From Candidatus Gastranaerophilales bacterium (GTDB lineage: Bacteria > Cyanobacteriota > Vampirovibrionia > Gastranaerophilales > Gastranaerophilaceae): a DNA stretch of 64,000 nt. Below are positions 54,348 through 62,654 of this stretch, in pieces (within the stretch, counting starts at the first letter, position 1; the number at the start of each line of letters is the position of its first letter). The notes beneath the pieces were generated by a model. The model had not been told where the DNA came from. It saw only the letters and a program-made list of their open reading frames with translations, and searched no databases. Where the stretch lies: positions 62,001 through 126,000 of the forward strand of contig CALUYB010000001.1 in the NCBI GenBank assembly GCA_944324905.1, read 5' to 3'. The position numbers were made by a program, and so were the translations under genes.

Positions 54348-54947
54348 ATGGATAAGTCAAAAATAATTGTTAATATTTTAAAAGAAAATGCAGTTTATGT
54401 TTTGCCAATTTTGGTAGCACTTGTCCTTTTTGTAAATTTTGTTTTTCCTCAGTTTGGCAAGGGTTTAAAATCATATAGAAATATGAACGATTCAAAAACC
54501 CAGTATGAACAAGTAAAAGAACAGTATGACGCACTAAAAGCACAACAAGAACTGCAAAACCGCCAGAAAAAAGTTGTAAAAGACGGTAAAATTGTTTTCG
54601 ATGCTCCTGACATGAGATTTAGCCCTGATGCATCTTTTGCACCATTGTTTGAACTTGTTTTAACAATTGCGCAACAAAGCGGCATAAGAATTCGCTCAAT
54701 TGATTACAACTATGCTCCGCAAGAAGATATGATTTTTGCGGCAAAAATTAACGGTTACAATGTTTGCGAGTTAAATATGGTAACTGTTGGTTCTTATACA
54801 GAATTGCAAAATTTCTTTAAATCAATAATGAAAGAACAGTATCTTACAAACCTTGCTGAGGTTGAGTTAACCCCATGGGAGAAAGACAAAAAAGTTCTTA
54901 TTGCAAAAATTAAACTAAGATTATACACAAGAACAATCGTTGATTAA
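54348..54947 (+). CDS. PilO-like inner-membrane protein
   Basis: 199 residues with one N-terminal membrane helix (AVYVLPILVALVLFVNFVF), a coiled coil (QYEQVKEQYDALKAQQELQNRQ) and a ferredoxin-like periplasmic domain, the PilO/GspM layout. It starts 14 bases after the PilM-PilN fusion. LNMVTVGSYTELQNFFKSI matches the PilO signature. PilP and the secretin are not in the window. Confidence 0.8.
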   Translation: MDKSKIIVNILKENAVYVLPILVALVLFVNFVFPQFGKGLKSYRNMNDSKTQYEQVKEQYDALKAQQELQNRQKKVVKDGKIVFDAPDMRFSPDASFAPLFELVLTIAQQSGIRIRSIDYNYAPQEDMIFAAKINGYNVCELNMVTVGSYTELQNFFKSIMKEQYLTNLAEVELTPWEKDKKVLIAKIKLRLYTRTIVD

Positions 54948-54950
54948 TTT

Positions 54951-56252
54951 TTATCTTATTTTACCGTTTTGAACTTTTCTAAAACCTTTAATATAGACAA
55001 AATCAGGATTAGATTTGTCTAAAATGTTTCTGTAGTCTTCGTTTTCGTTTAGTAAAAATACGTTAAAATCAGCGTCTTTATCTATTTCTAAACTACCGAT
55101 GATTTTATCTAACCTTAAAATTTTTGCAGGAATTATTGTTAAATATTTTATTGCTTCAAGCGCATCTAATCTGCCGCAATTAACGCTTCTTAGCTCGTTT
55201 AAAAGACTCATATCAGAATTAAACGCAAGCGAGTTTGTCCCAAAACCAAAGCGCTCCGGAAAATATTTTAAAACTTTATCAAAATCAAGCACTTTATTGT
55301 GCAAGTTTTTACTTACTCGCGGACAATATGCAAGCGCAACCTTGTTGTCTTTTAAAATTTCTAAATCATCATCATTTAAGTAATTACCGTAGCTTGCAAT
55401 TAATCTCTTGTTTAAAACATTCATTTGCGCAAGGTATTGGGTGGAGGTGACTCCTTTAAATATTGGTTCGAATTTTTTGTTTCCGCAAAATTCATTTAGC
55501 AAGTCAATGTCTGAAAAGCCGTATTTCAACCAATCTTTTTCTTCTTGACTTTCAGAAATTCTAATTGTCATTAAAATATTATTTTTTGAACAATATTTTG
55601 TTAAAATTTTAAATAATCTTTTATGCACTGAGCAAACGCTGTGCGGTGCAACGCCCACAAAAGTGTTTTCGGACTTTTGTTTTAAAAGTTTGTCAATTTT
55701 CTTTTGAATATTTCTGAATTCTTCTTTACTTGTTTCTGATGAATCTGAAAAAAGTTCAAAAAACAAATACGTTTTAATCGGCAAATCGTTTAAAACTTTA
55801 AAATATTTACTTTCTTTAGAAAGCTGTGCAACACAAGTTGTACCGGCTAAAAGTGACAATTCAAGACCCTTTTTAAAAGAGGCAAGTTTATTGTCTGCAC
55901 TTAGGCAAAAATACTGGTTTAACAAGTCTGCAAGCCTATAAACAAAGGAATTTTTTTTAATTCCTGCAATAAAATAATGTTTTTTTAAAACCGTATAAGC
56001 CTTTTTAAGACAGTATTTAATTCCTTGCTGCTTAACGTTTATATCAGTGTATTGCAGGTGATTGTGTAAATTTACAAACCCCGGGGTTATGACGCAACGA
56101 CCGTAATCTTTTAGATTTTTATATTCGCCTTCTTTTATTTCGCAAGTTTTTACAATTTTTTCAACTTTGCCTTCATCCACAATAAGAGTGCAATCCTCGT
56201 AAAGATTGCCATCTGAAGCTATAATCCATTTTGCGCTGTATCCTTTAGACAT
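54951..56252 (-). CDS. Amidohydrolase of the TrzA/ATZ-SsnA type with degenerate metal site
   Basis: 433 residues with the composite beta-sandwich and TIM-barrel layout of deaminases such as MtaD, SsnA and guanine deaminase. The HxH (H63, H65 in NLHNHLQ) and PHS (H204) are kept, and E234 in RISESQEE. The remaining ligands are altered: the usual IHxxE His is R231 (MTIRISE), the usual aHcv His is Y288 (IASYGNYL) and the catalytic GTD Asp is N340 (FGTNSLAF). A mononuclear metal site of the usual kind is therefore unlikely. It may be a pseudoenzyme or have acquired a new role. It converges with the PilO-like gene. Confidence 0.75.
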   Translation of the reverse strand: MSKGYSAKWIIASDGNLYEDCTLIVDEGKVEKIVKTCEIKEGEYKNLKDYGRCVITPGFVNLHNHLQYTDINVKQQGIKYCLKKAYTVLKKHYFIAGIKKNSFVYRLADLLNQYFCLSADNKLASFKKGLELSLLAGTTCVAQLSKESKYFKVLNDLPIKTYLFFELFSDSSETSKEEFRNIQKKIDKLLKQKSENTFVGVAPHSVCSVHKRLFKILTKYCSKNNILMTIRISESQEEKDWLKYGFSDIDLLNEFCGNKKFEPIFKGVTSTQYLAQMNVLNKRLIASYGNYLNDDDLEILKDNKVALAYCPRVSKNLHNKVLDFDKVLKYFPERFGFGTNSLAFNSDMSLLNELRSVNCGRLDALEAIKYLTIIPAKILRLDKIIGSLEIDKDADFNVFLLNENEDYRNILDKSNPDFVYIKGFRKVQNGKIR

Positions 56253-56296
56253 TTTACCCCTGCTTATAGTGATTATATAATATATTATTAGATTTT

Positions 56297-58540
56297 TTAA
56301 ATGTTTGCAAGCTCGATTTTATCATTTTTTAAATCGTAAAAAATTCCCTGCCCCTTGTCATTTATTCCATAAAATATATTATTTTTGTTTGTGTTTATAA
56401 AAATCTTTTCATCAAGCTGTTTATCAAGCACAAAGGCACACCGGGTGTTTAAAAATTTTTCACTGTATTCAAACATTTTTTCTTTTTTTGAAGTAAAGCA
56501 AAGACCAAAACGCACTTTTTGCAAGCCTAAACACTGTAAATCAGGAGTTAATATAGGCGGCCCTGCAGGAATAGAGCGAGAAGCGCACTTTGGATTGGAA
56601 ATAATTCCAACAGACCTTAAAAGCGCAATTCTAAGTTCGTTTTTATAAATTTCATACTCATTTACACCTTCGCCTAAAACCCCTGTCCCTTGGGCATATA
56701 CAAAGTTTAACATAGGGAAAGAATTTGTTTTTAGTTCATAAGGGCGCATGGCAGGCTGGTTTTCAAAAAGTGAATAATTCGGGTCGCATTTTCTTTTTAT
56801 AATTCCTAAGCTATCTTGCGCAAAAGTTTCGTAAATAGGCTCATTTAGGTTAAAAACAACTTGCAGTTTGTGATTTTTCTTTTTGTTGTTGATTTTTGTG
56901 TCAAACTCAAAAAACTTATTTTTATTGTCTAAAATAACATCAATGGTTAAATCTTTGTAAAAAATCCTTAAAACCGAACGCACAAGCCCGTTTTCAAGAA
57001 CTTTTGTTTTAATCGGTTTTATAATTTCAGCCTTTGAGGCAGGCGCAAAATTGTAGCTGTCGCCTAAATCTCTTGTGTCTGTAATTTTTATAAAATCCTT
57101 GTGCAGCGCGCCTGTTGACTTGTTTAAAACGTTAATTTTGCCGTCCTCAAAACTTAATTTTAAATAAGGATTTTCAATGTAATTTTTGCCTGCAAAGCTT
57201 AGTTTCTCCGGCTTTTTAGGCTCAAAAGTTTTAAAACTCATGGGTTTTTGTTCATCAATTTCAACAACTTGTTCGTACAAGGTTAAAATGTCCTCTGTGA
57301 CAGGCACTTGATTTATGTCATAAAGTTTGGAATCGCTAAAACCTTTTGTTTTAGAGATTATTTGTGCATTTTTTAATTTGTATTCACTTATAACCCTTGC
57401 AATGCCTGAACTTTTGTAATTAGAAAGATTAAAAACACCTACATATCGCGGTTTTTTGGTGTTTTTGTGAAAATCGCGCACAATTCTTTTTTCAAGCCCC
57501 TCTAAAATTTCATTTGTCTTTTCAAATCGAGAGTCAACAATTTTATACACCTTGTCTGTAGAGCATCCGTAAATCGAGTCATGGGCGTGGTTTTTCAGGA
57601 TTAACTCATAGGCATAATCAATATTTGGCGCGTAATTTAGCCCTAAAAAGTAATTTAGGGGCTCAACAATGCGCGAAATTTTGTGCATTAACTTTGCATT
57701 TTGTACTTTTTGATAAATTCGAGAAGAAAAAACGCCGCCTAAAATGTTGTTTTGACTGTTGTCTAAAAACTCGCCCTCATAGATTTTTGAACGAGAATAC
57801 TTAACCGAAGAAAAATATTCAAAGGGGGTCGAGAGCTCAATTTTATAATTTTTTAAATATTTGTTGATTTGAGCAACTTTTGCGCTTGCATTTTTAATAA
57901 TTGCCATATGGTCGCCCCCAAGTGGCAAAATAAGCGTGTTAGAGGAATATTTTGCAATTTTATCAAGAAATTTTTCAAGTTGCAGGGCAATATTTTGTGC
58001 TGAAATATTTTGGTGCAAAATATCAATAAAATAACCCTCTACAAGCCTTGTGGTGTTGATGTTTCGAACCTTTATATCACTTTTTATTGCTCCTGTACCG
58101 CGCCAAATAATCGCATTTTTAATTTCAAATTTTTCTAAAACCTCAAAAACACCCCTGCTGTGACCGAAAATGTCCGGCAAATAGCCTATAAAATCGCTGC
58201 AGCCAAGACTTTTTGAGTATTCAATGCCTTTTTCCAAGTTTTTTATAAGACATCTTAAATTAACTAAAAACGCGTCAGCGCTTACAAAAAAAGGCCCTAT
58301 GAATAATTTTTTTTCTTTTATAAATTCTTTTATGATTTCTAAATTTTGCGGACGAAATTTTAAATAATCAATAATTGCGCTTGTCTGCCCATCAAAGTAA
58401 AAGCAAGGCGCCAAGCCCTTTTTAAGCTCCTCTATGACCTCGTCAAAAACTTCTAGTAGCCTTAGATTAAATTCTTCTTTTTCTCTGTACCACTCTCTGT
58501 CCCAATGGGTTTGCAAGTAGGCAATTACACGCTTTTTCAT
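56297..58540 (-). CDS. GH38 alpha-mannosidase
   Basis: 747 residues if started at the ATG at 58540. The signature YLQTHWDREWY (metal site) is near the N-terminus, and GYLPDIFGHSRG carries the catalytic nucleophile Asp123 with further metal ligands. C-terminal beta domains follow. An upstream ATG at 58579 adds 13 residues but has a poor ribosome spacing. The ATG at 58540 has a TATAAT 6 bases upstream and no Shine-Dalgarno. GH38 enzymes trim alpha-mannosyl residues of host or own glycans. No signal peptide is seen, so it acts in the cytoplasm. Neighbouring transport genes were not found. Confidence 0.88.
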   Translation of the reverse strand: MKKRVIAYLQTHWDREWYREKEEFNLRLLEVFDEVIEELKKGLAPCFYFDGQTSAIIDYLKFRPQNLEIIKEFIKEKKLFIGPFFVSADAFLVNLRCLIKNLEKGIEYSKSLGCSDFIGYLPDIFGHSRGVFEVLEKFEIKNAIIWRGTGAIKSDIKVRNINTTRLVEGYFIDILHQNISAQNIALQLEKFLDKIAKYSSNTLILPLGGDHMAIIKNASAKVAQINKYLKNYKIELSTPFEYFSSVKYSRSKIYEGEFLDNSQNNILGGVFSSRIYQKVQNAKLMHKISRIVEPLNYFLGLNYAPNIDYAYELILKNHAHDSIYGCSTDKVYKIVDSRFEKTNEILEGLEKRIVRDFHKNTKKPRYVGVFNLSNYKSSGIARVISEYKLKNAQIISKTKGFSDSKLYDINQVPVTEDILTLYEQVVEIDEQKPMSFKTFEPKKPEKLSFAGKNYIENPYLKLSFEDGKINVLNKSTGALHKDFIKITDTRDLGDSYNFAPASKAEIIKPIKTKVLENGLVRSVLRIFYKDLTIDVILDNKNKFFEFDTKINNKKKNHKLQVVFNLNEPIYETFAQDSLGIIKRKCDPNYSLFENQPAMRPYELKTNSFPMLNFVYAQGTGVLGEGVNEYEIYKNELRIALLRSVGIISNPKCASRSIPAGPPILTPDLQCLGLQKVRFGLCFTSKKEKMFEYSEKFLNTRCAFVLDKQLDEKIFINTNKNNIFYGINDKGQGIFYDLKNDKIELANI

Positions 58541-58546
58541 ATGATT

Positions 58547-58552
58547 ATTATA
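58547..58552 (-). promoter_or_regulatory. Candidate -10 box of the GH38 gene (leaderless start)
   Basis: TATAAT on the minus strand ending 6 bases before the ATG at 58540. A short palindrome-like TTGTTGAACAACAA lies just upstream and could be an operator. No Shine-Dalgarno is present. Confidence 0.4.
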
Positions 58553-58652
58553 CTTGTTGTTCAACAAAACTTTTTCCATCCTTTAGATGAACTTTTAAAT
58601 TTAAAAGTGTTGTAATATATTTTCTGCTAACACCCCATTAATTAAGGTATTT

Positions 58653-58904
58653 ATGGACATCGAAAATTTAAATTCCCTAAAAAAAGAAATTTTTAAATGC
58701 AAACAAAGGCTTTTAGAGCTTGAGCCACAAGCCGATTCAAATGAAAATATTAAAAGGATTTATAATAAAGTTTTGATTAGAAAAGCTGTGCTTATACAAA
58801 AGTATAAAAAAGCCTGCTATAAGCCAACTTTTAAGGATAAAGTTAAGAAATTTTTGAGAAAAAGCACGAGAAATAAACTAATCTGCGATTATTGGAACGC
58901 GTAA
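58653..58904 (+). CDS. Small basic helical protein, stop codon supplied by repeat
   Basis: Not recognised. 83 residues, Lys-rich and helical (LKKEIFKCKQRLLELE, YNKVLIRKAVLIQKYKKACYK). The last codons and stop (NA then TAA) fall in the interspersed repeat unit GCGTAAGCC that begins at about 58899, so the native C-terminus may have been replaced. The ribosome site is weak (AAGG). It could be a truncated protein. Confidence 0.55.
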   Translation: MDIENLNSLKKEIFKCKQRLLELEPQADSNENIKRIYNKVLIRKAVLIQKYKKACYKPTFKDKVKKFLRKSTRNKLICDYWNA

Positions 58905-59560
58905 GCCAGAGTGAAGCGAAGCTTGAAAGCAAGCGACTATGTAATAGACCCTGAAACGAGTTCAGGGTGACAGGGTTTTTGTGTTCAGGGTGACAATTAA
59001 TCGTCATGCTGAACAACCCCTTGTCATGCCAAATGCCCCCTGTCATGCTGAACTTGTTTCAGCATCTATTCAACCGGCGCAATTCGAATTTATTTGACCG
59101 CTTTTCTTGACGAAGCGCAGCTTGAAAGCTAGTGTACCCCAAGGGCATTTCCAAACTCTAAGTTCGCATTAGCTCACTAAGAGTTTGTGGGCACGACTTT
59201 GTGACAGACCCTGAAACGAGTTCAGGGTGACGGGTTAGGGTCGTTCAAGGTGACGGGGTGGGTCGTTCAGGGTGACGGATTGGGTCGTTCAGGGTGACAA
59301 TTAATTGTCATGCTGAACTTGTTTCAGCATCTTTGTCATGTCGAACAACCTCTTGTCATGCTGAACAGCCCCCTTGTCATGCTGAACAGCCCCCTTGTCA
59401 TGCTGAACTTGTTTCAGCATCTTTGTCATGCTGAATTTATTTGACTGCTTTTGCCAAAATCTTTGATTTTGTGCAAAATGTCCCTATTCGGGCAGCATCT
59501 AAAAAACAGGCAACAGAAAATATTCCTACTGGGCAGCATCTAAAATTTAACTCTTACACA
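58896..59560. repeat. Composite intergenic repeat array B
   Basis: About 660 bases with no gene. Opens with GAACGCGTAAGCCAGAGTGA, then the CTTGAAAGCAAGCGACTATG element, ACCCTGAAACGAGTTCAGGGT palindromes at about 58948 and 59208, and ATGCTGAACTTGTTTCAGCAT palindromes near 59046, 59310 and 59400. A reversed copy of the CCTGCCCAGTAGGGAC unit lies at about 59445-59520. It separates the 83-residue gene from fliI. Confidence 0.9.
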
Positions 59561-59573
59561 ACAAAACAAGGCC

Positions 59574-60920
59574 CTAAACATCCACTCCGCGCATCATATC
59601 CTTAAGAGTTTTTATAGTTGTTTCCATGCTCACTGTATCAGACACTTTCTGCTGTAGAAAAGCATTGATTTGCGGCATTAATTCAATTGCAATATCAAGC
59701 TTTGGATTAGACCCTGCCTGATACATGCCAACGTCAATCAAGTCTTTATTTTCGCGATACATAGCAAGCAAACGACGCATTTTTTGTGCTGCCTGCTGGT
59801 GTTCTTTGTCTGTAATTTCTGTAAAAAGCCTTGAAATCGAGCCAAGTGCGTCAATTGCGGGGTAGTGGTTCATTTCTGCAACCTTACGCGACAAGAAAAT
59901 ATGCCCGTCCACAATACCCCTTACAGTATCTACAATAGGGTCTGTAATGTCATCGCCTTCCATAAGAACAGTGTAAAGCGCTGTAATTGAGCCTTTTTCA
60001 GAGTTTCCTGTGCGCTCCAGTGCGCGTTGCAACCAAGAAAATATTGAAGGCGGATAGCCTTTCATTGTTGGCGGTTCGCCAATTGAAAGACCGACTTCAC
60101 GCCCTGCCATAGCGCAACGCGTTACAGTGTCTGTCATAAGAAAAACTTTTTTCCCCTGATCCCTAAAATATTCGCATACGGTAGTTGCTGCAAGCAGTGC
60201 TTTTTGTCTGATTAGTGGGGGCTGATCGCCTGTTGAGCATACAACAACTGAGCGCTTCATGCCCTCAGGCCCAAGGGAATTTTCAATGAATTCTTTAACC
60301 TCACGGCCGCGTTCTCCAATCAGCGCCATAACGTTAATATCTGCCTCAGAATTCCTTGCTATCATACCAAGCATTGTTGATTTGCCGACGCCTGAGCCTG
60401 CAAATAAACCCATACGCTGGCCTTGACCCATTGTTAAAAGTGAATCTATAACCCTTATGCCCGTTGATATTGAATTTTTTATAATTGGGCGATGAAAAGC
60501 ATCAGGAATTGTGCCGTTAATGTTCATATACTGGGCATTTGTAAGGTCTAGGGGGCGACCATCTAGGGGTTCGCCCAAAGGATTTATGAGCCTGCCAAGC
60601 AAAAAATCTCCAACAGGGAGCATAATGGGCCCGCCTGTTGTTTCTACCAAGCTGCCTTGCCCGATGCCTTCGCCATCATAAAGTAAAAGCAATTGCGCGG
60701 TGTCGCCTTTAAAAGCAACGACTTCTGCGGCTTTTTTTTCGCCTGTGTAAGTTTGAATGTAGCATAAATCGCCAATTTTAAGCCCGGGGAGTTTAACCTC
60801 GACAGTTAAGCCAAGGAGCTTTGAAACAGCACCCTTAAAGCCATATAGCTGCGTGTTTTCAAGGGTATTTATGGCTTTTGTTTTTAAATTATGAAGTTTT
60901 AGTTCTAATTCTTCGTCCAT
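59574..60920 (-). CDS. fliI: Flagellum-specific ATPase FliI
   Basis: F1-beta-like ATPase of the flagellar type III export apparatus. Walker A GLFAGSGVGKSTMLGMIA, Walker B region KVFLMTDTVTRCAMAGREVG and the flagellar/T3SS hallmark GEPPTMKGYPPSIFSWLQRALER are clear. The ATG at 60920 gives 448 residues; the frame runs on to 60995 but no ribosome site fits. There is an extended -10 (TGCTATAAT) 7 bases upstream and no Shine-Dalgarno. It lies alone between two repeat arrays, away from fliM/fliN and from fliH. Confidence 0.94.
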   Translation of the reverse strand: MDEELELKLHNLKTKAINTLENTQLYGFKGAVSKLLGLTVEVKLPGLKIGDLCYIQTYTGEKKAAEVVAFKGDTAQLLLLYDGEGIGQGSLVETTGGPIMLPVGDFLLGRLINPLGEPLDGRPLDLTNAQYMNINGTIPDAFHRPIIKNSISTGIRVIDSLLTMGQGQRMGLFAGSGVGKSTMLGMIARNSEADINVMALIGERGREVKEFIENSLGPEGMKRSVVVCSTGDQPPLIRQKALLAATTVCEYFRDQGKKVFLMTDTVTRCAMAGREVGLSIGEPPTMKGYPPSIFSWLQRALERTGNSEKGSITALYTVLMEGDDITDPIVDTVRGIVDGHIFLSRKVAEMNHYPAIDALGSISRLFTEITDKEHQQAAQKMRRLLAMYRENKDLIDVGMYQAGSNPKLDIAIELMPQINAFLQQKVSDTVSMETTIKTLKDMMRGVDV

Positions 60921-60927
60921 TAAAAAA

Positions 60928-60936
60928 ATTATAGCA
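60928..60936 (-). promoter_or_regulatory. Extended -10 box of fliI
   Basis: TGCTATAAT on the minus strand (extended -10 TGn-TATAAT) whose end is 7 bases before the ATG. A start at about the A of the ATG would give a leaderless mRNA. No -35 match. Confidence 0.5.
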
Positions 60937-60989
60937 TATATTTTAGTTGTTGTGTGTTTTGCGATTTTGTTGACTTTGTAATAAAGTGC

Positions 60990-61525
60990 GCCCAAACTGT
61001 CACCCTGAACGACCCTAACCCGTCACCCTGAACTTGTTTCAGGGTCTTAACCGCATGTACAACTCATGCCCGCCTTGTCACCCTGAACACCCACCTCGTC
61101 ACCTTGAACGACCCTAACCTGTCACCCTGAACTTGTTTCAGGGTCTGTCATACAGCCATACTAGCTTTCAAGCTTCGCTCCAGTCCAGTGTCGCATAAGC
61201 CCACCGCCTCATCGGCGCTGTGCATATGCTCACATCCTATCGGTCGCTTGCTTTCATTGGACGCGTCGCGTCACAATTCAAGCTTCGCTCCAGTCCAGTG
61301 TCGAGCTGTCCGCCTGCTCAACGCAGCCGTCACGCTCTCACATCCTATCGGTCGCTTGCTTTCAAGCTGTGCAGTCGCACTAGCTTTCAAGCTTCGCTTC
61401 ACTCTGGCTTACGCATTAGGTACGGACTACGTGCTCTGCGCCAAGCTCCTCGCTTGCCGCTATCGCACTTCGCACACCAAAGCGCTCGCCTTCGCTCGTT
61501 AAGCGCAGTCGCGCTAAACTCGCTC
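60990..61525. repeat. Composite intergenic repeat array C (inverted relative to array A)
   Basis: No gene. Units of array A appear reversed: GTCACCCTGAACTTGTTTCAGGGTCT at about 61021 and 61121, then TAGCTTTCAAGCTTCGCTCCAGTCC and GCATAAGCCCACCGCC from 61161, which is the reverse complement of 37605-37690. CTTCGCTTCACTCTGGCTTACGC (the reversed GCGTAAGCC unit) occurs near 61394. Predicted ORFs across it have repeat-derived, low-complexity translations. Confidence 0.88.
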
Positions 61526-61819
61526 GGCTTACGCGTTCCGCCTGTGCTCGCTACGCTTGCTACGGCGGTCATCAACAGTTGCGTTTTCGAACCGCTCAAC
61601 GCGGCTCTCAAACTCACTCTGGCTTACGCGTTCCGCCTGTGCTCGCTACGCTTGCTACGGCGGTCATCAACAGTTGCGTTTTCGAACCGCTCAACGCGGC
61701 TCTCAAACTCACTCTGGCTTACGCGTTCCGCCTGTGCTCGCTACGCTTGCTACGGCGGTCATCAACAGTTGCGTTTTCGAACCGCTCAACGCGGCTCTCA
61801 AACTCACTCTGGCTTACGC
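61526..61819. repeat. 95-bp tandem repeat, three copies plus a partial
   Basis: Copies begin at 61526, 61621, 61716 and 61811 (partial), starting GGCTTACGCGTTCCGCC and containing CTACGGCGG, ATCAACAGTTGCG and CGAACCGCTCAACGCGGCTC. The copies are essentially identical. The unit is GC-rich against AT-rich genes. 95 is not a multiple of 3, so the same peptide appears in all three frames, showing the array is not coding. The start shares CTCTGGCTTACGC with the dispersed repeats. Confidence 0.95.
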
Positions 61820-61820
61820 A

Positions 61821-61994
61821 TAAAAAAATGGGGCAAAAGCCCCAAACTGTCTGGAATTAAGAATAGCTGGAAGTATGAAAAAGATTAATTATATATAACA
61901 ATACATGTGTAAGTTCTACAATAACCCGCATGGGTAGTATTTTTTTACGTCATGAAATCAAAATAATAAGTGTAAAATGAACAATATTTTTTAT
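61821..61994 (-). ncRNA. Candidate minus-strand small RNA
   Basis: A promoter-like TTGACC-16-TATAAA on the minus strand (62028-62001) points to a start near 61994. A terminator hairpin GGGGC-TTTT-GCCCC (61830-61843) followed by ATTTTTTT lies at 61821-61843. No ORF of note lies between, so an RNA of about 170 bases is predicted. Nothing else on the minus strand needs that terminator. Function unknown. Confidence 0.45.
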
Positions 61995-62000
61995 AAATAT

Positions 62001-62028
62001 TTTATAAAGGTATACAAAAATAGGTCAA
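62001..62028 (-). promoter_or_regulatory. Minus-strand promoter for the candidate sRNA
   Basis: TTGACC (62023-62028) and TATAAA (62001-62006) on the minus strand with a 16-base spacer. Divergent from the plus promoter at 62071. Confidence 0.45.
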
Positions 62029-62070
62029 AACGCTTGCTATACTTGAAAATAAAAAAATTTTACATAGGGG

Positions 62071-62099
62071 TTGACAAAAGATTTTTTTAGGTACATAAT
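62071..62099 (+). promoter_or_regulatory. Sigma-70 promoter of the 83-residue protein gene
   Basis: TTGACA (62071-62076), 17-base spacer, CATAAT (62094-62099). The 60-base leader contains the small hairpin AGTGTT-AGACA-AACACT and a GAGG ribosome site. Confidence 0.75.
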
Positions 62100-62167
62100 G
62101 TGAGTATAAAGATAAAGTGTTAGACAAACACTAAAAAGAAAAAAACAAGAGGTTAAAGAAAAGAAAA

Positions 62168-62419
62168 ATGTTAGCTATAAATGCAATAAGAAACGTAAAT
62201 AGTACACTAAATAAAAATATCAGCTTTGGTTATAGAAGCAACGAACTTGTTAAAGCCCCAACATACAGCAACGATATGGTTGAAGGTAGCATTGGCGGTT
62301 TATTTACAGGCTTTGTAGGAACTCTAAAAAGCTCTCCCTTGTTCGATGCAAAGGTTAAACAAAGAGCTCAAAGCATAAACAAAGGCTTGGAAGAAACAAA
62401 ATTAAATCTCATTGCATAA
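62168..62419 (+). CDS. Small protein of unknown function with NISFG N-terminal region
   Basis: Not recognised. 83 residues, an Asn-rich N-terminus (NAIRNVNSTLNKNISFGYRSN) and a Gly/Ser/Phe segment (SIGGLFTGFVGTLKSSP), then a basic helix. It has its own good promoter, hairpin leader, ribosome site and terminator, which is strong evidence of a real and perhaps highly expressed gene. N-terminal Asn-rich, NISFG-like stretches may be a lineage feature, but I cannot verify that here. Confidence 0.75.
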   Translation: MLAINAIRNVNSTLNKNISFGYRSNELVKAPTYSNDMVEGSIGGLFTGFVGTLKSSPLFDAKVKQRAQSINKGLEETKLNLIA

Positions 62420-62475
62420 TGAGTAAAAGCATTATCAACACCTAACAACACAATCCCGAAGCACAACAACACATG

Positions 62476-62506
62476 ACCCTGCAAATTGGCGGGGTTTTTA
62501 TTTTTT
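62476..62506 (+). terminator. Rho-independent terminator
   Basis: ACCCTGC (62476-62482) / GCGGGGT (62489-62495), one G-T pair, followed by TTTTATTTTTT. Ends the 83-residue protein transcript. Confidence 0.85.
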
Positions 62507-62557
62507 ATATAGAATGTAACAAAGTACAAATTAGGCAAAGACATAATATTTTTAAGC

Positions 62558-62588
62558 TTGACAATATTTTTTTATTTGAGAATATAAT
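62558..62588 (+). promoter_or_regulatory. Sigma-70 promoter of the 204-residue protein gene
   Basis: TTGACA (62558-62563) and TATAAT (62583-62588), both perfect, but with a 19-base spacer. AAAAGGAG precedes the ATG at 62655. Confidence 0.6.
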
Positions 62589-62654
62589 AAGTGTTGAAAT
62601 AATTTTATTTTTTTTATAGAATAAAATCATTGACGTAAGGAAAAGGAGTTGCAA

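Noticed and set aside
61526-61819. CRISPR array
   Set aside because: Copies are identical and contiguous with no unique spacers, the unit is 95 bp, and no cas gene is near.
61220-61888. Long plus-strand ORF of 222 residues and overlapping ORFs in two other frames
   Set aside because: They span repeat array C and the 95-bp tandem array. The same peptide appears in all three frames because 95 is not a multiple of three, and there is no ribosome site.
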